A DNA stretch of 59,837 nucleotides. Origin: Lingula anatina (Eukaryota; Brachiopoda; Lingulata; Lingulida; Lingulidae). A program made the position numbers and the translations under genes. Below are positions 56,855 through 59,837 of the stretch, in pieces. Where the stretch lies: the NCBI RefSeq assembly GCF_001039355.2, contig NW_019775640.1, positions 1 to 59,837 of the forward strand, given 5' to 3'. Position 1 is the stretch's first letter. Each line of letters begins with the position of its first letter. The notes beneath the pieces were generated by a model. It ran no database searches. It was given only the letters and a program-made list of their open reading frames with translations, and was not told the origin of the DNA.

Positions 56855-59291
56855 TGATAGCATTTCCATCAAATGTACTTTGCCGGTGTCCTAGTTTCCT
56901 ATAGGAAATCTGATATGCGTCGAGGCAGTGTGATCATCAAGAATTCCATTTTGCTGTCTTTACATGTATCATTAATTTGTTCTTTGCAATCCAAGCCCTG
57001 CGGTTAGAAATACTGCTTTTCATTTCCATTAAAGAAATTTCCCGATTCTTGATGTAACCGGGAGTATACAGCTGAGTATCGTCAACGTATATGACATGTA
57101 CTAGTAGGATCTTGTGAGAGGGAGTCCTCCATGATAGAGTCTGCTATGATAAGCCATTCATTTGTACATGTAAGACGTGGACCTACTCATGTCAATTTAA
57201 CCCTAGCTATCATAGAGGGCGGACTTTCTGTTTCACGGACACTCAGTTTCGTTTCACTGGCACAATGTATTATTAAGATTAGCTGTAGCATTTTCATATA
57301 AGTATGCAATGATGACTGTGTTGTCATTGTTTTTTAAACCCAGTATTGTATTCCTTCGTGTAAAAAAGATATGCCATTCTGTGCGGTGGTTTTTGCTCGA
57401 TCATTCCCAGCAAGGTCATATTTTTTACAATTGATTACATTTTCTTCTTCTGTTTTCCTTTTTTATTGCTTCATTTTGTGTTTTATTATTTCCTTCAAGG
57501 CCTCGGTGACAACCGGGCGCACGGGTTTCAGGGTGGGACCTTCTCTGCGAGTTGTGGGTGCAGTGGAGGGCGTTGAAAGCGGGTGACGCACTCCCGCACT
57601 GCTTTTGATTAAGCTACTCTTACAACCGGTCGTGCTCGCTTCTACGAGCGGTTTGCGTGCAAAAAAATTGGCCAAGTATTAAGATACACGCACGTGGAAC
57701 GTACTTTTTTTGGTGGACGTGAACACGACGCTAAGCACGCAGCCAGAAAACTGGCCGACCAGATTTTCGCTACGACCTGTCTGCGACAATTAGAACGACT
57801 GGAACACGCTCGTAGGACGCAAGGCAAAAGTACTGAGCAGAGTGCGCTAGGCGTGCGTGTAACGCATGAAAGGCATGCAGAAATTCCGGGGTATTTTACC
57901 ACGAAGACAATGTACTAACCACGCAAAAGACTGGTACGTTCAACTTGCTTTCAATGTACGTGTTAACAAAAAAGGGGAGGGGGTGAGAGCACTTCCTTTG
58001 TGCGTTTATCTTACTTCCTAGGTGTGTTTTGAGTACTTCTACCGTATATGTGAAGTGCGTCACACTAAGACGACGCACTTGACCAGCAAGATATAAGTGC
58101 GTCACAAGTACTTGCTTAAAGGTGCATCGTGCGCCTATATCACAGCTGATGTAGTCTGCTCTCAGTTTGGAAGTGCCATTTTGAAAGCCAAAACAGTGAA
58201 TGATAGGAGACTCGGTGCTCCCTTTCATATTAATTTGATTATCCGTGTGTTCCACCAATTTGACGCACTAGTGTCGTTCTTAACACTTCCGTGCTCATTA
58301 CGTTTCTCTTACGTTTCTCTAACTTCGTAAGTACGATTTCTGAAAACGCACGCTTCACTTGCAATACACGCACGATTATCTCACTCACTGTGTGCGACAC
58401 AAGTACAGATCGTACGTGATCCTTACTTCTTCCTACTTCCAAAAAAGGCGTACAGATCTCTTGCGGGCCCCACGTTTAGAGCACGACACACCTAATCATA
58501 AAGTACTTACTACTTACGTCCGCTGCTATTAAATTTTCATCCTGCGACAACGCCACGCCTGACAAGAACTCCGAGAACGCACGATCTCTAAGCACGCACG
58601 ACGGGTTGTAAGAGAGACTTTAAGTTTGGAAAGTGGGAGGGCGTGCGCCGTACTTAACACGCTGGTGGCACTTGCGTCTTCATTGCTTGCGACGTGCGTC
58701 TTAAAGTTTTTCTTCACACGGTAATCCTCCAGTCTCATTTGCGTACATCTTGCAAACTTCTTGCCAAAGGAGCAGATTATCCTTAATTTTTTTTTTATTT
58801 AGCCTATATGCAAACGAACCTTGTGGTCAAAGCGCACCCCTCCTTTTGACTGTTACAGAGTATTCGTGGTAGAATTCGTGGTATTTATGTCCTAAATACT
58901 AACGAACTATACATGTACCTACAAGTTATATCACCCTGTGCGGAACCTTGGTAGGCTACATGTATACCACTTTTCTTATTAGTAGCTATGGTCTGTTGGT
59001 AATTACGCCCAAACAAATAATGAAAATGATGGTCAGAGAGTATTAATAACAGATGATGACCATAAGCTGACCACAGATGATGGAGTCGGAGTAATACTTA
59101 ATTTTGCAAAGATGACTAAAATAGTAAGATCATATGATAATAATTCAGTAAACAAACCTAAGTATGATATGATATTGTTTTGTTTTCACCAGTGGGGATT
59201 GACTCCTCTGCACCTAGCAGCACTGAGAGGTAATACAGATATGGTGAAACTACTCCTGGACAGCGGGGCTAAAGTTAATGCCGAGGACTCG
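56363..59291 (+). CDS. Ankyrin-repeat protein, two exons, continues off the right edge
   Basis: Exon 56363-56482 (acceptor TTCTTACAG; donor AC/gtatgt) encodes LMRAVYRGDIGVVKRLLRDG and RYDVNGK, an ankyrin repeat with a partly degenerate start. Exon 59193-59291 (acceptor TTTTCACCAG, donor TCG/gtaaga) is exactly 99 nt and encodes one 33-residue ankyrin repeat: WGLTPLHLAALRGNTDMVKL, then LLDSGAKVNAEDS. One-repeat exons are usual in ankyrin genes. The phase of the first exon (two bases after the last full codon) does not directly fit the phase 0 second exon, so an exon between them is missed or another donor (GGAAA/gtacac) is used. Ankyrin repeats bind other proteins; the rest of the gene is outside the window. 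Confidence 0.7.
56812..56854. repeat. (ATT)n microsatellite
   Basis: About 14 consecutive ATT triplets in the ankyrin-gene intron. Confidence 0.95.
57490..58760. mobile_element. CG-rich foldback segment in the ankyrin intron
   Basis: Base composition shifts: ACGCAC, CGTGCG and GCGTCAC motifs crowd this 1.27 kb, unlike the AT-rich flanks. CTCTTACAACCGGTCGTGCT at 57616 is mirrored by the complement of CTCTTACAACCCGTCGTGCG (58600-58617), and flanking GACGCAC/GCGTGC motifs extend the similarity. It looks like a diverged inverted-repeat transposon without a recognisable gene. Open frames here show no family resemblance. Confidence 0.5.
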
Positions 59292-59801
59292 GTAAGACGC
59301 ATGCGTGTGACTTATATGCCCATTTCCCTTCGTGCGATATTTATGTATATTTATACATGATATGGGAGTTTCAAATTCTGTAGTTTAGTGCTACAGATAA
59401 CCCAACGAGTATATTTTCCATGAAAACCGAATATTCCACTGTTTTGTGTATGTATGGTATATTGTTTTAGCGAGTTGGGTAATACGGGTATGTATTTTTC
59501 CTTTCTTTGACTATGGTGTATTCAAACCAGGGACAGATATTTAACTTTATTTTCATTTCATCGTTTTTGAAGTCAGTTGCCAGTCAGAACATTTCGTCTA
59601 TATATATTTTTTTTATTTATTTAGGATACTAGTACTTGAGACACATATTGCAATACATGCACAACATGCATAGGCCACACACTCGGTATTTTGTTAAACA
59701 GTATTATTTAAATTAACATAATTATTTTTTTTTTCAATCTCTTTTTTTTATTTATGACATGCATTCAGAACATTTTACCTCTCTGATGTTTTTTGTTTTT
59801 T

Positions 59802-59837
<36 letters not shown>
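59292..59837. other. Ankyrin-gene intron to window edge
   Basis: Non-coding; the window ends in a long T-run (59801-59837), perhaps a contig end at a homopolymer. Confidence 0.5.

Noticed and set aside
57371-58738. Cluster of ORFs up to 120 residues in the CG-rich segment
   Set aside because: No motifs, competing frames on both strands, and the region has inverted-repeat structure; treated as transposon-like, not genes.
1-59837. CRISPR arrays, bacterial operons, rRNA or tRNA genes
   Set aside because: No regular repeat-spacer pattern, no operon structure and no recognisable structural RNA was seen; the sequence is animal nuclear DNA.

Overview
The window is eukaryotic nuclear DNA from an animal. 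It is AT-rich, its genes are split by introns with GT-AG sites, and it has long non-coding stretches, many microsatellites and many small inverted-repeat transposons. The recognisable genes (ITPK1, LYSET/TMEM251, a GT31 galactosyltransferase, Ly6/uPAR-type genes) and repeat families fit a marine invertebrate, perhaps a deuterostome such as a hemichordate or echinoderm; the phylum cannot be fixed from the sequence. The assembly is a draft. Single 'n' bases mark contig joins, and at four of them (11610, 22761, 28312, 44429) the flanks are near-identical copies, most simply read as uncollapsed haplotype or contig overlaps.

Layout. 1-3.45 kb, minus strand: an acidic exon running off the left edge, frame-broken coding-like sequence, and two phase-compatible exons of a zinc-finger/hAT-transposase-like gene. 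7.9-16.15 kb, minus strand: a complete 10-exon ITPK1 gene encoding 340 residues, reconstructed here exon by exon. 17.49-17.96 kb, plus strand: a single coding exon for LYSET (TMEM251), divergent from ITPK1 with about 1.3 kb between the starts; in human the two genes are also close neighbours on chromosome 14q32. 21.17-22.39 kb, plus: an intronless beta-1,3-galactosyltransferase-family (GT31) gene. 23.77-34.42 kb, plus: a probable two-exon single-pass membrane protein with a 9.8 kb intron. 38.4-42.3 kb, minus: two tandem Ly6/uPAR-domain genes with identical intron phases. 48.9-49.6 kb, minus: a 5'-truncated LINE ORF1. 56.36-59.29 kb, plus: two exons of an ankyrin-repeat gene that continues off the right edge.

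The gaps between genes are rich in non-autonomous DNA transposons whose ends and target-site duplications can be read directly. There are TWA-flanked PIF/Harbinger-like foldback elements, including one reduced to 62 bp of bare ends. There are also a TTAA-flanked element, a TA-flanked element, a family with GGGGCGGATC ends, and a 604-bp element with a perfect 8-bp duplication that carries a RecQ-helicase-like Walker A segment inside an ITPK1 intron. A six-unit tandem array at 40.4-41.3 kb places a direct-repeat nuclear-receptor motif (AGGTCA-A-AGGTCA) about every 143 bp.

Functionally the genes are mostly unrelated: inositol phosphate metabolism (ITPK1), lysosomal enzyme sorting in the Golgi (LYSET), Golgi glycosylation (GT31) and cell-surface proteins (Ly6). 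The meaningful pairing is ITPK1-LYSET, which looks like old conserved synteny.
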